Part shown: piece by piece, positions 15,259-15,504 of the stretch
Position numbering within the stretch: the first letter of the stretch is position 1
Layout: every line of letters starts with the position of its first letter
Origin: a bacterium Ga0077546
Lineage (GTDB): Bacteria; Cyanobacteriota; Vampirovibrionia; Obscuribacterales; Obscuribacteraceae
Direction: 5' to 3'
NCBI GenBank assembly: GCA_001464165.1
Contig: LNEX01000103.1
Coordinates: 1-15,504, forward strand
DNA length: 15,504 nucleotides
The notes under the pieces: generated by a model
Database searches by the model: none
The model's input: the letters and a program-made list of their open reading frames with translations, nothing else
Told to the model about the DNA's origin: nothing
Program-made: the position numbers and the translations under genes

Positions 15259-15313
15259 CTGTGTAGAATCAATTCTCACAGAACTATTCTGCGCAGTTAA
15301 CAGCTGGGCAGAA
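15259..15313 (+). other. Paired hairpins in the tRNA-Asn / tRNA-Gln spacer
   Basis: The 96-base spacer, the longest in the cluster, contains two adjacent hairpins. The first is CTGTG-T-AGAA (15259-15268) with TTCTCACAG (15273-15281), 9 bp with one bulged base and a TCAA loop. The second is TTCTGC (15287-15292) with GCAGAA (15308-15313). Neither is followed by a T-run, so these are more likely processing or spacer structures than terminators. Confidence 0.4.
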
Positions 15314-15317
15314 ATAC

Positions 15318-15389
15318 TCCGCGGTCGTCTAACTGGCAGGACAGCGCCCTTTGAAGGCGCGAATCTTGGTTCGAATCCCAGCTGCGGAA
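15318..15389 (+). tRNA. tRNA-Gln (anticodon TTG)
   Basis: A 72-nt cloverleaf: acceptor TCCGCGG/CTGCGGA with one G-U, D-arm GTCT-AACTGGCA-GGAC, anticodon stem GCGCC/GGCGC around CTTTGAA (anticodon TTG), T-arm CTTGG-TTCGAAT-CCCAG, discriminator A, no encoded CCA. The middle pair of the T-stem is a T-C mismatch, the only flaw. Confidence 0.93.
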
Positions 15390-15393
15390 AATT

Positions 15394-15469
15394 GTGGCTA
15401 TGGTCTAGCAGTCTAAGACTCTGGGTTGTGATCTCAGAAACGTGGGCGCGAATCCCACTAGCCACCCCA
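15394..15469 (+). tRNA. tRNA-His (anticodon GTG), with unusual D- and T-loops
   Basis: Acceptor GTGGCTA/TAGCCAC is perfect, with discriminator C73 and what reads as an encoded CCA (15467-15469). The anticodon stem CTGGG/CTCAG surrounds TTGTGAT (anticodon GTG). The T-stem GTGGG/CCCAC is intact but its loop is CGCGAAT rather than TTCGAAT, the D-loop lacks the usual GG (AGCAGTCTA), and the base at -1 is T instead of the G that bacterial tRNA-His genes normally encode. Probably functional, but possibly a degenerate copy or affected by sequence errors. Confidence 0.82.
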
Positions 15470-15470
15470 T

Positions 15471-15504
15471 CCGGGATTAGGAAAATTGGTAAATCCGCCC
15501 GCCT
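15471..15504 (+). tRNA. 5' part of a class II tRNA, probably tRNA-Leu, cut by the window end
   Basis: The 34 bases fit the layout of tRNA-Leu: 7-nt acceptor strand CCGGGAT, TA, a 3-bp D-stem GGA/TCC around an 11-nt loop with the conserved TTGGTA, one linker base, anticodon strand CCCGC and loop start CT. The window stops exactly before the anticodon, so the identity is inferred from the D-arm shape only. It begins 2 bases after tRNA-His. Confidence 0.6.

Noticed and set aside
15160..15465. 101-codon open frame on the - strand across the tRNA cluster (reads FEPRFAPSKG, PGLEPGTNRL)
   Set aside because: It is the well-known antisense translation of tRNA T-arms and acceptor stems, not a protein.

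Overview
The window is bacterial chromosome with dense, operon-style gene packing, moderate GC, frequent GTG/TTG starts and a tRNA cluster in which most genes lack an encoded CCA. No marker here fixes the taxonomy. A lineage near the non-photosynthetic Cyanobacteriota (Vampirovibrionia/Obscuribacterales-like) is my guess from the gene style only, and it should be treated as weak. I see no insertion sequence, integrase, phage gene or CRISPR array.

Left edge (1-1021): the 3' end of a bacterial eRF1-like (baeRF) gene on the + strand. It meets the leftward operon at a bidirectional terminator. Positions 1007-9140, all on the - strand, form one long operon for a bidirectional, NAD(P)-linked group 3b [NiFe] hydrogenase (sulfhydrogenase type). 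In transcription order it contains a 50-aa single-pass membrane peptide, a damaged unrecognised gene, a HyaD/HycI-type maturation protease with a frameshift near its start, hypA, hypB, hydB (FeS electron-transfer subunit), hydG (FAD/NAD(P)-binding subunit), hydD (small subunit), hydA (NiFe large subunit), an acetyl-CoA hydrolase/CoA-transferase family gene, and a universal stress protein. Many junctions overlap (8-nt, ATGA), which implies translational coupling. Together these genes fit a low-oxygen or fermentative module: H2 evolution or uptake balances NAD(P)H, the CoA-transferase handles acyl-CoA/acid exchange, and the Usp protein marks a stress or dormancy regulon. hypC, hypD, hypE and hypF are not in the window.

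A short divergent region (9141-9218) separates this operon from a + strand group: ftsH (membrane AAA+ metalloprotease), an MGDG-synthase-type lipid glycosyltransferase, a DUF4239 membrane protein, and an exported beta-lactamase-fold serine hydrolase coupled to it by a GTGA overlap. This looks like membrane and envelope maintenance.

Right edge (14852-15504): a strong sigma70-like promoter with extended -10 leads into a tRNA operon: tRNA-Pro(TGG), tRNA-Asn(GTT), tRNA-Gln(TTG), tRNA-His(GTG) and a class II (probably Leu) tRNA cut by the window end just before its anticodon. Between promoter and first tRNA lies a 105-nt element whose nested complementary arms predict a long folded RNA.

The points most worth a second look are a Cys-to-Glu change at the proximal-cluster CxxC motif of the hydrogenase small subunit; the cluster of broken reading frames at the head of the operon (8.54-8.97 kb), with another missing start at the CoA-transferase; the structured RNA leader of the tRNA operon; and the aberrant tRNA-His.
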